Assembly: GCF_025143365.1 (NCBI RefSeq) | Contig: NZ_JALXPE010000015.1 | Location: 3,418-67,417, forward strand | Length of the DNA stretch: 64,000 nucleotides | Direction of reading: 5' to 3' | Source of the DNA: Microbacterium sp. p3-SID336 | Lineage (GTDB): Bacteria > Actinomycetota > Actinomycetes > Actinomycetales > Microbacteriaceae | Shown here: piece by piece, positions 47,453 through 56,428 of the stretch | How the letters are laid out: each line of letters begins with the position of its first letter | Numbering within the stretch: position 1 is the first letter of the stretch | Position numbers and translations under genes: made by a program | The notes under the pieces: generated by a model | What the model was told of the DNA's origin: nothing | Databases searched by the model: none | Seen by the model: the letters and a program-made list of their open reading frames with translations, nothing else

Positions 47453-50383
47453 TTGGCTGAAGGCAAGAAGCTCGTCATCGTCGAGTCCCCGACGAAGATG
47501 CGGTCTATTCAGGGATACCTCGGCGACGGCTACGAGGTGCTCAGCTCCGTCGGCCACATCCGCGACCTCGCCGACAAGAAGGACATCCCCGCCGAGGACA
47601 AGAAGGCGTACGGGAAGTACTCGATCGACATCGACAACGGCTTCGACCCGTACTACGTGGTGTCCGACCGCAAGACCAAGACGGTCGCCGAGTTGAAGCG
47701 CGCGCTGAAGAGCGCCGACGAGCTCCTGCTCGCCACTGATGAGGACCGCGAGGGCGAGGCCATCGCCTGGCACCTGCTCGAGACACTGAAGCCCAAGGTG
47801 CCCGTCAAGCGGATGGTCTTCCACGAGATCACCAAGGACGCCATCCAGGCCGCTGTCGGCAACACCCGTGAGCTCGATCACGCGCTCGTGGATGCACAGG
47901 AGACCCGCCGCATCCTCGACCGCCTCTACGGCTGGGACGTCTCGCCCGTCCTCTGGTACAAGGTGAAGACGGGCATCTCCGCCGGTCGTGTGCAGTCCGC
48001 CGCCACACGGCTCATCGTGGACCGCGAGCGCGAGCGGATGGCGTTCGTCTCCGCCGAGTACTGGGATGTCGACGCGAGCGCCGCCGCCACGGGCACCTCG
48101 TTCCGCATCCGTCTGGTGCGGGTGGACGGTGGCCAGCTCGCTCGCGGTACCGACTTCGACGACTCCGGCAAGCTCAAGAAGGCCGTGGTCGTGCTCGATG
48201 AGGCCAAGGCGACGGCGCTCGCCCGCGCGGTCGAGGCGGCCGGAGCCGGCACCGTCACCAAGGTCGAGGCGAAGCCGGGAACCCGGAGCCCCTATGCGCC
48301 CTTCACCACCTCGACCATGCAGCAGGAGGCTGGTCGCAAGCTCTCGATGAGCGCCAAGCAGGCGATGAGCGTGGCCCAGCGCCTGTACGAGAAGGGGTAC
48401 ATCACCTATATGCGCACCGACTCCACGGCGCTGAGCACCCAGGCGGTGCAGGCGGCGCGGAGCCAGGCGGTCGCGCTCTACGGGGACAGTGCCGTTCCGC
48501 TCAAGCCGCGGGTGTACAAGTCCAAGAGCAAGAACGCGCAGGAGGCGCACGAGGCGATCCGCCCCTCCGGCGAGAACTTCCGGACGCCCGCCTCCCTGTC
48601 GTCTGAGCTGGACCGCGAGGAGCAGCGCCTCTACGACCTCATCTGGAAGCGGACCGTCGCCAGCCAGATGGCCGACGCCAAGTACGAGACCACGACGGTG
48701 ACGATCGCGGTCGACGCCGGCGGACAGAACGCCGAGTTCACCGCGTCCGGCACGGTGTACACCTTCAAGGGCTTCCTGGAGGCGTACGAAGAGGGGCGCG
48801 ACGAGAAGCGCAGCGACGCCGATGCGGCCGAGAACCAGTCGCTTCCCGCGGTGGCCGTGGGCGATGAGCTCGCGGTGTCGGACGCCGAGTCCAAGGGGCA
48901 CCGCACCACCCCGAAGCCGCGCTACACCGAGGCGTCGCTGGTGAAGGTGCTGGAGGAGAAGGGCATCGGCCGTCCGTCCACCTTCGCCACGATCCCGGAG
49001 ACCATCCTCGACCGCGGCTACGCCGTCAAGCGGGGACAGGCGCTCGTGCCGACGTGGCTCGCGTTCAGTGTCGTGCGTCTGCTCGAGGAGCACTTCGCCG
49101 ATCTCGTCGACTACGACTTCACCGCCGCCCTGGAGGACGACCTCGACACCATCGCCCGCGGCGAGCAGAACCGCGTCGAGTGGCTGAAGTCGTTCTACTT
49201 CGGCTCCGACTCGCACGTGGGGCTGCGCCAGGTCGTCGACAACCTCGGCGAGATCGACGCCAGGGCTCTGAACTCGACGCGCATCACCGACACGGCCACT
49301 CTGCGGTTCGGCAAGTACGGGCCCTACCTCGAGGTCGCCGACCCGGAGAACCCGGACGCCAAACCGCGTATCGTCAACGTCCCGGAGGACCTCGCTCCCG
49401 ACGAGCTCACGGCGGAGAAGGCGCAGGAGCTCATCGATGCTCCGGTCGCCGGCGACCGCGTGCTCGGCGAGAACCCCGAGAACGGCAAGATCATCGTTGT
49501 GAAGGACGGGCGGTTCGGCCCGTACGTGCAGGAGAACGACCCCGTCTCCGACGATGCCGACGTGGACGAGACCACGGGCGAGGTCGTCGAGGCTCCCAAG
49601 CCCAAGAGGGGCGCGAAGAAGGAGGCGGCGCCCAAGCCGCGCACCGCCTCGCTGTTCCGTTCGATGTCGGTCGACACGCTCGATCTCGACACCGCGCTCA
49701 AGCTGCTGAGTCTGCCCCGGGTCGTCGGCGTGGACCCCGAGTCCGGCGACGAGATCACCGCCCAGAACGGCCGCTTCGGTCCGTACCTCAAGAACGGCAC
49801 GGATTCGCGATCGCTGGAGAGCGAGTCGCAGATCTTCGATGTCACGCTCGAGCAGGCGCTCGAGATCTACCAGCAGCCCAAGTACGGCGCGCGGCGGGCG
49901 TCGAGCGCCCTCGCCGAGTTCGATGCCGACCCGGTGAGCGGCAAGCCCATCCGGGTGCGGGACGGCAGGTTCGGGCCCTACGTGACCGACGGCGAGACCA
50001 ACGTCACGATCCCGCGCGGGCAGACGCCGGACGACATCACGTTCGAGATCGCGGTGCAGATGCTGGCAGACAAGCGCGCCAAGGGTCCGGCGCCCAAGCG
50101 CGGGTCGCGCGGCGCTGCGAAGAAGGCTCCGGCGAAGAAGGCTCCCGCGAAGGCCTCTGCGGCGAAGGGTGCTGCGGCGAAGAGCACTGCGAAAACCTCT
50201 GCGTCGAAGAGCACTGCGAAGAAGGCTCCTGCGAAGACCTCTGCGGCCAAGAGCGGGGCAAAGGCCTCGGCGTCGAAGTCCGCGAGCGCCACCTCGGCGG
50301 CCCGCTCGGCCGCGGCGAAGAAGGCAGCGGCGACCCGCGCGGCCAACGCGGCGGCCAAGGCGGCGGAGCAGGCGGGCTCGTGA
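47453..50383 (+). CDS. topA: DNA topoisomerase I
   Basis: A 976-residue type IA enzyme relaxing negative supercoils. Toprim (LVIVESPTKM, then DEDREGEA), the catalytic Tyr in YITYMRTDST near residue 322 and C-terminal repeats lacking zinc Cys match actinobacterial TopA. The last 90 residues are a Lys/Ala-rich tail (AKKAPAK units) that aids processive DNA binding in this group. TTG at 47453 was chosen: AAAGGACG is correctly spaced upstream, whereas GTG 47420 has no ribosome-binding site. The stop overlaps tmk. Confidence 0.94.
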   Translation: MAEGKKLVIVESPTKMRSIQGYLGDGYEVLSSVGHIRDLADKKDIPAEDKKAYGKYSIDIDNGFDPYYVVSDRKTKTVAELKRALKSADELLLATDEDREGEAIAWHLLETLKPKVPVKRMVFHEITKDAIQAAVGNTRELDHALVDAQETRRILDRLYGWDVSPVLWYKVKTGISAGRVQSAATRLIVDRERERMAFVSAEYWDVDASAAATGTSFRIRLVRVDGGQLARGTDFDDSGKLKKAVVVLDEAKATALARAVEAAGAGTVTKVEAKPGTRSPYAPFTTSTMQQEAGRKLSMSAKQAMSVAQRLYEKGYITYMRTDSTALSTQAVQAARSQAVALYGDSAVPLKPRVYKSKSKNAQEAHEAIRPSGENFRTPASLSSELDREEQRLYDLIWKRTVASQMADAKYETTTVTIAVDAGGQNAEFTASGTVYTFKGFLEAYEEGRDEKRSDADAAENQSLPAVAVGDELAVSDAESKGHRTTPKPRYTEASLVKVLEEKGIGRPSTFATIPETILDRGYAVKRGQALVPTWLAFSVVRLLEEHFADLVDYDFTAALEDDLDTIARGEQNRVEWLKSFYFGSDSHVGLRQVVDNLGEIDARALNSTRITDTATLRFGKYGPYLEVADPENPDAKPRIVNVPEDLAPDELTAEKAQELIDAPVAGDRVLGENPENGKIIVVKDGRFGPYVQENDPVSDDADVDETTGEVVEAPKPKRGAKKEAAPKPRTASLFRSMSVDTLDLDTALKLLSLPRVVGVDPESGDEITAQNGRFGPYLKNGTDSRSLESESQIFDVTLEQALEIYQQPKYGARRASSALAEFDADPVSGKPIRVRDGRFGPYVTDGETNVTIPRGQTPDDITFEIAVQMLADKRAKGPAPKRGSRGAAKKAPAKKAPAKASAAKGAAAKSTAKTSASKSTAKKAPAKTSAAKSGAKASASKSASATSAARSAAAKKAAATRAANAAAKAAEQAGS

Positions 50384-51009
50384 CAACGGCCCGCGGCGCG
50401 TGGATCACTCTCGAAGGCGGAGACGGCTCAGGGAAGACCACGCAGTCCAACCTGCTCGCCGACTGGCTGGAGCAGCAGGGCCATCGGGTCGTGCGAACGA
50501 GGGAGCCCGGCGGCACCGAGGTCGGCACGCTGATCCGCGAGATCGTGCTGCACCACCGCGGGGACATCGCGCCCAGGGCCGAGGCGCTGCTCTACGCCGC
50601 CGACCGCGCGCACCACGTGGCCACCGTCGTGCGTCCGGCCCTCGCACGCGGTGCGGTCGTGCTGCAGGACCGCTACCTCGACTCCTCCGTGGCGTACCAG
50701 GGCGCGGGGCGTGTGCTCGATGCCACGGAAGTCCGCGACCTGTCGCTCTGGGCTGCGGAGGGGGCGCTGCCCGACCTCACGGTGCTGCTCGACCTCGACC
50801 CCGCGGCCGCCCGCAGTCGCCTGGACTCGGCCGACAAGCCGTTCGACCGCCTGGAAGCGGAGCAGGCCGAGTTCCACTCGCGCGTGCGGCAGGCCTACCT
50901 CGGGCTCGCAGCCGCAGAGCCGGAGCGGTTCCTCGTGCTCGACGCCGCGCAGTCGCCCGAGGTCATCGGAGAGCGCATCCGCGCCAGAGTCGCCGCACTT
51001 CTCGACTGA
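50380..51009 (+). CDS. tmk: Thymidylate kinase
   Basis: A 209-residue enzyme making dTDP from dTMP. P-loop GGDGSGKTTQ near residue 12, TREPGGTEVG near 41, QDRYLDSSVAYQG near 95 and the LID segment are all present. GTG 50380 overlaps the topA stop. topA-tmk-holB is a common actinobacterial gene order. Confidence 0.95.
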   Translation: MTTARGAWITLEGGDGSGKTTQSNLLADWLEQQGHRVVRTREPGGTEVGTLIREIVLHHRGDIAPRAEALLYAADRAHHVATVVRPALARGAVVLQDRYLDSSVAYQGAGRVLDATEVRDLSLWAAEGALPDLTVLLDLDPAAARSRLDSADKPFDRLEAEQAEFHSRVRQAYLGLAAAEPERFLVLDAAQSPEVIGERIRARVAALLD

Positions 51010-51095
51010 TACTGCACACCGCTCCCGTCCGGAGACTTCTCGTGTCCGGCAGGAGGCGTCCCCGCGGCGTCGGCGGTCCCGATTAGGCTGAGTGC

Positions 51096-52253
51096 ATGCC
51101 CCCGACTCTCTCCGCCCCGTTCCCGTGGGCCGACGTCTGGGGGCAGGAAGCCGCGGTGCAGACTCTGCGGGCCGCTGCCTCCGACCCGGCCGCCCTCTCG
51201 CACGCCTGGCTGCTCACGGGTTCCCCAGGGTCCGGCCGCTCGACCCTGGCCTATGCGTTCGCCGCGGCCCTGATCGCGGAGGGCCCGGACGACGAGGCGA
51301 CCATGCGGCAGGTGCTCGCCGGTACCCATCCCGATGTCACGGCGCTCCGCACGGACAAGGTGATCATCACGATCGCCGAGGCCAGGGCGCTCGTGGAGCG
51401 CTCCTACTTCGCCCCCTCGGCGGGGCGGTACCGGGTGATCGTGGTCGAGGACGCTGACCGCATGGTGGAGCGCACCTCGAACGTGCTCCTGAAGGCGCTG
51501 GAGGAGCCGCCGGAGCAGACGGTCTGGATCCTGTGCGCGCCGAGCGAGGCCGACCTGCTGCCGACGATCCGCTCCCGCGTGCGCTCGCTGCGGTTGCGCG
51601 AGCCCGACGTCGCCGACGTGTCCCGGCTGATCAGCCTGCGTACGGGTGTCGACGAAGCGGTCGCCGAGCAGGCGGCACGTCATGCCCAGCGTCACATCGG
51701 CATGGCACAGCGCCTGGCCACCGATGACGCGGCGCGCCGCCGGCGCGACGAGACTCTGCGTGCCGTGATCGGCGTCCGCGGGGTCAACGACGCCGTGGAG
51801 GTCGCCGGCCGCATCATCCAGGCGGCGACGGAGGATGCGAAGGCTCTCACCGCGGAGCGTGATGCGAGCGAGCGCGCGGCGCTGCTGCGCACGGTGGGCG
51901 TCGCGGAGGGGCAGGCGGTGCCGCCCGCGCTGCGGGCACAGGTGTCAGCCCTGGAGGACGAGCAGAAGAAGCGGGCGACGCGCAGCCTTCGCGACGGGAT
52001 CGATCGCGTTCTCACCGATCTGCAGTCGCTGTTCCGAGACGTGGTGATGCTGCAGTTCGGTCGCGGCGACGACCTCATCAATCGCGAGCTGCACACCGAA
52101 CTGGCAGCTCTCGCCGCCGCGTGGCCGGTGACCCGTACCCTTGACGTACTCGACCACCTTGCCGACACCCGGGAGTCGCTGGAGCGCAACGTCGCTCCGC
52201 TGCTCGCCCTGGAGAGCTTGCTCGTGACGGTCACGAGCGGGAGGAAACCGTGA
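51096..52253 (+). CDS. holB: DNA polymerase III subunit delta'
   Basis: A 385-residue clamp-loader subunit. The P-loop is GSPGSGRST, with Arg in place of Lys, so ATP binding is probably lost, as in other delta' subunits. The zinc Cys usually found after it are absent; the RQVLAGTHPDV segment remains. LLKALEEPPEQTVWIL and PTIRSRVRSLRL match the conserved core. TAGGCT lies six bases before the ATG, giving a leaderless start. The stop overlaps the next gene. Confidence 0.92.
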   Translation: MPPTLSAPFPWADVWGQEAAVQTLRAAASDPAALSHAWLLTGSPGSGRSTLAYAFAAALIAEGPDDEATMRQVLAGTHPDVTALRTDKVIITIAEARALVERSYFAPSAGRYRVIVVEDADRMVERTSNVLLKALEEPPEQTVWILCAPSEADLLPTIRSRVRSLRLREPDVADVSRLISLRTGVDEAVAEQAARHAQRHIGMAQRLATDDAARRRRDETLRAVIGVRGVNDAVEVAGRIIQAATEDAKALTAERDASERAALLRTVGVAEGQAVPPALRAQVSALEDEQKKRATRSLRDGIDRVLTDLQSLFRDVVMLQFGRGDDLINRELHTELAALAAAWPVTRTLDVLDHLADTRESLERNVAPLLALESLLVTVTSGRKP

Positions 52254-53809
52254 ACACCCCACCCCTGTCCCGCCTCCGCCGTGCCGCCGCCCTCATCGCC
52301 GGCGTGGCCGTGGCCTCCGTGGCGCTGTCCGGCTGCCTCTACGCCCTGATCCCCGAGCAGTCGAGCAGGCCGAGCCAGGAGCGGGAGCCGGACACCGAGG
52401 GTGTCGCGGCGGACCTGCTGCCGTACTACTCGCAGGAGCTCGACTGGACGGACTGCGGCGCTGGGTTCGAGTGCACCGACGTCACGGCGCCCCTCGACTG
52501 GGAGAACCCGAGCGCGGGCGAGATCAGCCTGTCCGTGGTGCGGCACCGCGCCGAGGGGGAGGCGGTGGGCTCGCTGCTCACGAACCCGGGCGGCCCTGGC
52601 GCGAGCGGCGTCGACCTCATCCGCGACAGCCTCGACTACGCCGTGGGTCCCGCGCTGATCGAGAACTACGACGTGATCGGGTTCGACCCGCGCGGCGTGG
52701 GCGAATCGACCGCGGTCACGTGCTTCGACGACGCCGAGATGGACGAGTACCTGTACCCCAGCGAGCCCGTCGGGGCGGAGCGAGGCACGCCGGAGTGGGA
52801 GGCCGACCTGCTCGAGGCCCACCGGTCGTTCGCCGAGGCCTGCGACGCGAACAGCGGCGGCATCCTGCCCTACATCACGACTGTCAACGCGGCGCGGGAC
52901 ATGGACCTGATCCGCGCGGTCCTGGGCGACAAGCAGCTCAACTACCTCGGCTACTCCTACGGCACGTTCCTCGGCGCCACCTACGCCGAGCTCTACCCGG
53001 AGAAGGCCGGTCGGCTCGTGCTCGACGGGGCGATCGACCCCGCGATCCCCGGGCTCGATGTGGGCGCGACGCAGGCGCTCGGATTCGAGTCCGCGCTGCG
53101 GGCCTACATGCAGGACTGCCTGGAATCCGACGGCTGCCCCTTCACCGGCACCGTCGATGAGGCGATGACCGACCTGGGGGCGCTCCTGGCCAGCGTCGAC
53201 CGCACCCCGCTGGAGAACGGTGACGGACGCCTGCTGAACGCCGACGCGCTCATGACGGGCATCATCGCCGCCCTCTACTCGCAGGACAGCTGGGACTACC
53301 TGACGCAGGCGCTGGAGGAGGCGCTGCAGGGCGACCCGACCACGGCGTTCGTGCTGGCCGACTTCTACAACGGCAGGGAGAACGGCACCTACATCGACAA
53401 CTCGACGGAGGCGTTCCGCGCGTACAACTGCATGGACTATCCGGTGGAGGACGACCCCGCCGCCGAGGCCGCGACGGAGGCGAAGATCGCGGAGGGCGCG
53501 CCGACGATCGCTCCGTACTGGACCGGACCCGACCCCTGTGAGGTCTGGCCGTACCCGCCCACGGGCACGCGCGGCGAGATCACGGCCGAGGGTGCGGGGC
53601 CGATCCTTGTGATCGGCACGACCAATGACCCGGCGACGCCGTATGAGTGGTCGGAGTCCCTTGCCGATCAGCTCGAAGAGGGCGTGCTGATCACCCGGGT
53701 GGGCGAGGGGCACACCGGATACAACAAGGGCAACGCCTGTGTCGACGACGCTGTCGAGGCGTTCCTGCTCGACGACGTGGTGCCGGAGGACGGTCTCCGC
53801 TGCGAGTGA
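52250..53809 (+). CDS. Secreted alpha/beta-hydrolase lipoprotein, tripeptidyl-aminopeptidase-like
   Basis: A 519-residue lipoprotein: signal peptide with lipobox LSGC near residue 26, an alpha/beta-hydrolase domain with nucleophile Ser in GYSYGTFLG near 233, Asp in TNDPATP near 458 and His in GEGHTGY near 486. The C-terminal TAP-like region is typical of Streptomyces-type tripeptidyl aminopeptidases. It probably trims peptides at the outer face of the membrane. GTG 52250 overlaps the holB stop, an unusual link between replication and secretion genes. Confidence 0.9.
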   Translation: MNTPPLSRLRRAAALIAGVAVASVALSGCLYALIPEQSSRPSQEREPDTEGVAADLLPYYSQELDWTDCGAGFECTDVTAPLDWENPSAGEISLSVVRHRAEGEAVGSLLTNPGGPGASGVDLIRDSLDYAVGPALIENYDVIGFDPRGVGESTAVTCFDDAEMDEYLYPSEPVGAERGTPEWEADLLEAHRSFAEACDANSGGILPYITTVNAARDMDLIRAVLGDKQLNYLGYSYGTFLGATYAELYPEKAGRLVLDGAIDPAIPGLDVGATQALGFESALRAYMQDCLESDGCPFTGTVDEAMTDLGALLASVDRTPLENGDGRLLNADALMTGIIAALYSQDSWDYLTQALEEALQGDPTTAFVLADFYNGRENGTYIDNSTEAFRAYNCMDYPVEDDPAAEAATEAKIAEGAPTIAPYWTGPDPCEVWPYPPTGTRGEITAEGAGPILVIGTTNDPATPYEWSESLADQLEEGVLITRVGEGHTGYNKGNACVDDAVEAFLLDDVVPEDGLRCE

Positions 53810-53878
53810 GGGCGTCTCGATTCGCGAGAGAGCGCGAGACAGGGTAATATCGGTGATCGCGCCGCTCACGCGTCGCAC

Positions 53879-53954
53879 GCCGCTTTAGCTCAGTCGGCAG
53901 AGCATTTCACTCGTAATGAAAAGGTCGTCAGTTCGATTCTGACAAGCGGCTCCA
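53879..53954 (+). tRNA. tRNA-Thr(CGT)
   Basis: Acceptor stem GCCGCTT pairs with AAGCGGC, the D-arm is AGCTCAGTCGGCAGAGC, the anticodon loop CTCGTAA gives CGT, and the T-arm has AGTTCGATTCT. The 3' CCA is encoded at 53952-53954. TAATAT at 53845-53850 is a good -10 box. Confidence 0.95.
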
Positions 53955-53963
53955 GATGAGAGT

Positions 53964-53996
53964 AAGGCCCCCGGGAAACCGGGGGCCTTTTCTCTT
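53964..53996 (+). terminator. Terminator of tRNA-Thr
   Basis: AAGGCCCCCGG (53964-53974) pairs perfectly with CCGGGGGCCTT (53979-53989) around GAAA, followed by TTCTCTT. It is a textbook intrinsic terminator. Confidence 0.92.
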
Positions 53997-54084
53997 GGCC
54001 GTGCATGGCAGCTGCATGGCAGTGCCGACGGCTCGAGGGCATGCCCGCGTAGGGCGGCTCCAGGGCGCGTGCGGAGCGGGGCCG

Positions 54085-55074
54085 TCATCCCCGACGGGAG
54101 TGCAGTGCGGCGGCGGTCACGCCGACCCCGCGGTCTCGGTCTCGAGCGAAGACGGCGAGCACGTCCGCGGCGGCCGCCCCCGGGATGTCCGCCAGCACGG
54201 CGACCAGTCGCCTGCGGGCACCCACGTCCGACTCCGCTGCGGCCTCGCCCACCGCGGCGGCGATGCCAGCGGCCGTGGTCGGGTCGACGGCGAGCCCTGC
54301 CAACGCCTCGCCGGCCGCTACGTCCTCGAACCCGCCGGCGACCTGTGCCACGAGCCCTCCGATCATGGAGGCGTCGCCGGCGCGAGCCCGCAGCACCCGT
54401 GCGCGGGCACGGATCCGAGGGTCCGGATCCGCCGCCCGTGCTCCCAGGGCCTCGCGGCTGGCGTCCGAATCGATCTTCTCCAGTGCGGCGAGGGCCCGGT
54501 ACCGATGCTGCTCGTCCGGGTCGTCGAGTGCTGCCAAGAGGGCCGGGACAGCGTCGTCGCCCCGCCGAGCCACAGCCCAGGCGAGGGCACCGGCGGCATT
54601 CGTGTCGTCCTCTCGCAGCAGTGCGTCGACCAGCACCCCGGCCGGGGCGTCAGCGGGGCCGGCCACCAGTGCTCTGCGCTGTCGCTCGGAGGCGTCGGCG
54701 GCCTGCAGACCCCGCATCAGCTCGACGGTGCGCAGCGCCGCATCCCAGTCCTGCGGCTTCCCCGCCCGCACCCGCTCTAGGCGCTGCGCGAGTTCCTGCA
54801 GCTCCGCCAGCCGTTCGCGTGTGCGCAGCAGCAGGCGGGAGAGCGCCTCGGCCGGAGAGAAGGTCGCATCGTCCAGTGCCGCAGCCACGTCGGACAGGGG
54901 GATGCCGAGCGAACGCAGGTTCTCGATGTGCACAAGCCGACGCAGGTCCTGCTCCGTATAGTCGCGGTAGCCGCCGCTGGTGCGCGCGGCAGGCGTCAGC
55001 AGGCCGATACGGTCGTAGTGCCGCAGCATGCGCGCGCTGATGCCGGAGCGCGCAGAGACCTCACCGATGCGCAC
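54085..55074 (-). CDS. MerR-family regulator with C-terminal HEAT repeats
   Basis: A 329-residue protein. Residues 1-70 are a MerR winged helix (IGEVSARSGISARMLRHYDRIGLL by parts: the MLRHYDRIGLL recognition region and GGYRDY), residues 75-115 a coiled-coil dimerisation helix, and the rest a stack of about five HEAT-like repeats (for example AVPALLAALDDPDEQHRYRA). MerR sensors are usually small-ligand or metal domains; a HEAT stack suggests protein binding. It starts two bases after the HEAT-protein stop. GTG start. Confidence 0.85.
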   Translation of the reverse strand: MRIGEVSARSGISARMLRHYDRIGLLTPAARTSGGYRDYTEQDLRRLVHIENLRSLGIPLSDVAAALDDATFSPAEALSRLLLRTRERLAELQELAQRLERVRAGKPQDWDAALRTVELMRGLQAADASERQRRALVAGPADAPAGVLVDALLREDDTNAAGALAWAVARRGDDAVPALLAALDDPDEQHRYRALAALEKIDSDASREALGARAADPDPRIRARARVLRARAGDASMIGGLVAQVAGGFEDVAAGEALAGLAVDPTTAAGIAAAVGEAAAESDVGARRRLVAVLADIPGAAAADVLAVFARDRDRGVGVTAAALHSRRG

Positions 55075-55076
55075 GG

Positions 55077-55748
55077 TCAGTCCTGTTCGACCGGGGGCGC
55101 CGCGCGCAGTGCGACGACGCGCTCCGCCTCGGCGACGGCGGCGGCGAAGTCGTCCTCCGGCGACTCGATGAGGTGCCGCGTGGCGAGCGCGTGCGCGCGC
55201 ACCTCCGGGTCGGGATGGTCTTCGGCGGCTGCGGCGGCGGCGGTGCCCGCGTCGCCGAGCAGGGCGATCGCTCTACTCAGGCTGCGCTGCAGTGCGAGGT
55301 CTCCGCGACCGAGCTCGCCGATCAACTCCCGGGCGAGGTCGTGATGCTGCGCGACGGGCGCAAGGCCTGCCGCGGCGCGCCAGGCTGCCCGCGCCACTTC
55401 GGGATCGTCGTCATGGAGCAGCGACGGCGTGATGGCGGTCGCCGCCCGCGCGTCGCCGATCTTCGACAGCGTGTGCAGCGCCTGGCTTCGCGCCTGCGGC
55501 TCGGACGACGTCAGCTCCTGCACGAGCAGGTCGACGGAGATGGCGGAGTCCTGCCGCGTGAGCGCCCACGTGAGCATGTCGCGCACGAAGAAGTCGGGCT
55601 CCACGGCGCATCGTGCGATCAGCACGGGAATGAACGCCTGATCGGGACTGGTTCCGGCCGTGAGAGCGGCCTGCAGACGCGCGGAGGAGCTCGGCGCCTG
55701 CAGGGCGCGGTCGAGTCGGGCGGCGTGTGATTCGGTTCGTGCAGTCAT
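55077..55748 (-). CDS. HEAT-repeat protein paired with the MerR regulator
   Basis: A 223-residue protein made of HEAT-like helical repeats (FFVRDMLTWALTRQD, SEPQARSQALHTLSKIGD, DDPEVARAAWRAAAG). It shows no signal, membrane segment or catalytic motif. It resembles the C-terminal part of the following MerR regulator and probably interacts with it. GGAGGTG is well spaced before the ATG. It is the first gene behind the MerR-type promoter. Confidence 0.8.
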   Translation of the reverse strand: MTARTESHAARLDRALQAPSSSARLQAALTAGTSPDQAFIPVLIARCAVEPDFFVRDMLTWALTRQDSAISVDLLVQELTSSEPQARSQALHTLSKIGDARAATAITPSLLHDDDPEVARAAWRAAAGLAPVAQHHDLARELIGELGRGDLALQRSLSRAIALLGDAGTAAAAAAEDHPDPEVRAHALATRHLIESPEDDFAAAVAEAERVVALRAAPPVEQD

Positions 55749-55766
55749 GGGGCACCTCCACCGACC

Positions 55767-55797
55767 ATCCCACACCCTGTCACGGTGACAAGGTCAA
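55767..55797 (-). promoter_or_regulatory. MerR-type promoter with 19-base spacer and dyad operator
   Basis: On the minus strand TTGACC (55797-55792) and TGGGAT (55772-55767) are separated by 19 bases, the extended spacing typical of MerR-controlled promoters. The spacer holds a near-perfect dyad (CCTTGTCAC and GTGACAGGG about a central C, 55775-55793). It lies directly before the HEAT/MerR operon and implies autoregulation by DNA distortion. Confidence 0.85.
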
Positions 55798-55846
55798 GCA
55801 GCCCTGCCGCATGCATCGCCGTGTCCGCGCGGCGTACCCTCGGAGG

Positions 55847-56428
55847 ATGAGCAGAGCGCTTCTCATCGTCGATGTGCAGAACGACTTCACGGAGGGTGGT
55901 GCGCTCGCGGTCGCGGGAGGCGACGCCGTCGCCGCCGCGGTCTCGGAGTATCTCTCCGTCCATGCGGCGGACTACGCCGTGATCGTGGCGTCGCGGGACT
56001 GGCACGACGCGGAGGGGGACAACGGCGGACACTTCGCCGCCGCGCCCGACTTCGTGGACTCCTGGCCGGTGCACTGCGTCGCCGGCACCGCGGGCGCCGA
56101 GTACGACCCGCTGCTGGACACGGAGGCGGTCACCCACCACGTGCGCAAGGGGCAGGGGCGCCCGGCGTACTCCCTGTTCGAGGGAACGACGGAGGCCGGC
56201 GAGACGGTGGGGGCGGTCCTCAGCGCCGCAGGAGTGGTCGCGGCTGACGTCGTCGGCATCGCGACGGACCACTGCGTGCGCGCGTCGGCCCTCGACGCCA
56301 TCGCGCACGGCGTGCGGGTGCGCATCCTCACCGACCTCATCGCGGGCGTCGCACCGGAGCCGAGCGAAGCGGCGCTCGCCGAGCTCGTCCATGCCGGGGC
56401 CGAACTCGTCGCGAGCGGGAACCCATGA
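55847..56428 (+). CDS. pncA: Nicotinamidase (isochorismatase family)
   Basis: A 193-residue enzyme hydrolysing nicotinamide to nicotinate in NAD salvage. The catalytic triad is visible: Asp in VDVQNDF near residue 10, Lys in HHVRKGQG near 100 and Cys in IATDHCVRAS near 145; metal ligands come from SRDWHD and GGHF. TACCCT (55835-55840) is six bases before the ATG, so the mRNA is probably leaderless; the GGAGG directly abutting the ATG is too close to be used. The stop overlaps the DUF1697 gene. Confidence 0.92.
   Translation: MSRALLIVDVQNDFTEGGALAVAGGDAVAAAVSEYLSVHAADYAVIVASRDWHDAEGDNGGHFAAAPDFVDSWPVHCVAGTAGAEYDPLLDTEAVTHHVRKGQGRPAYSLFEGTTEAGETVGAVLSAAGVVAADVVGIATDHCVRASALDAIAHGVRVRILTDLIAGVAPEPSEAALAELVHAGAELVASGNP

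Noticed and set aside
46016..50386. Very long minus-strand open frame (1456 codons) opposite the Tad genes and topA
   Set aside because: It has no domain or ribosome-binding site, and the plus strand holds well-supported genes; low-complexity LRR-like text reflects GC bias.
53997..54084. Repeat TGCATGGCAG near tRNA-Thr as a possible phage attachment site
   Set aside because: No integrase or phage gene nearby, and no second copy of the tRNA end was found in the window.
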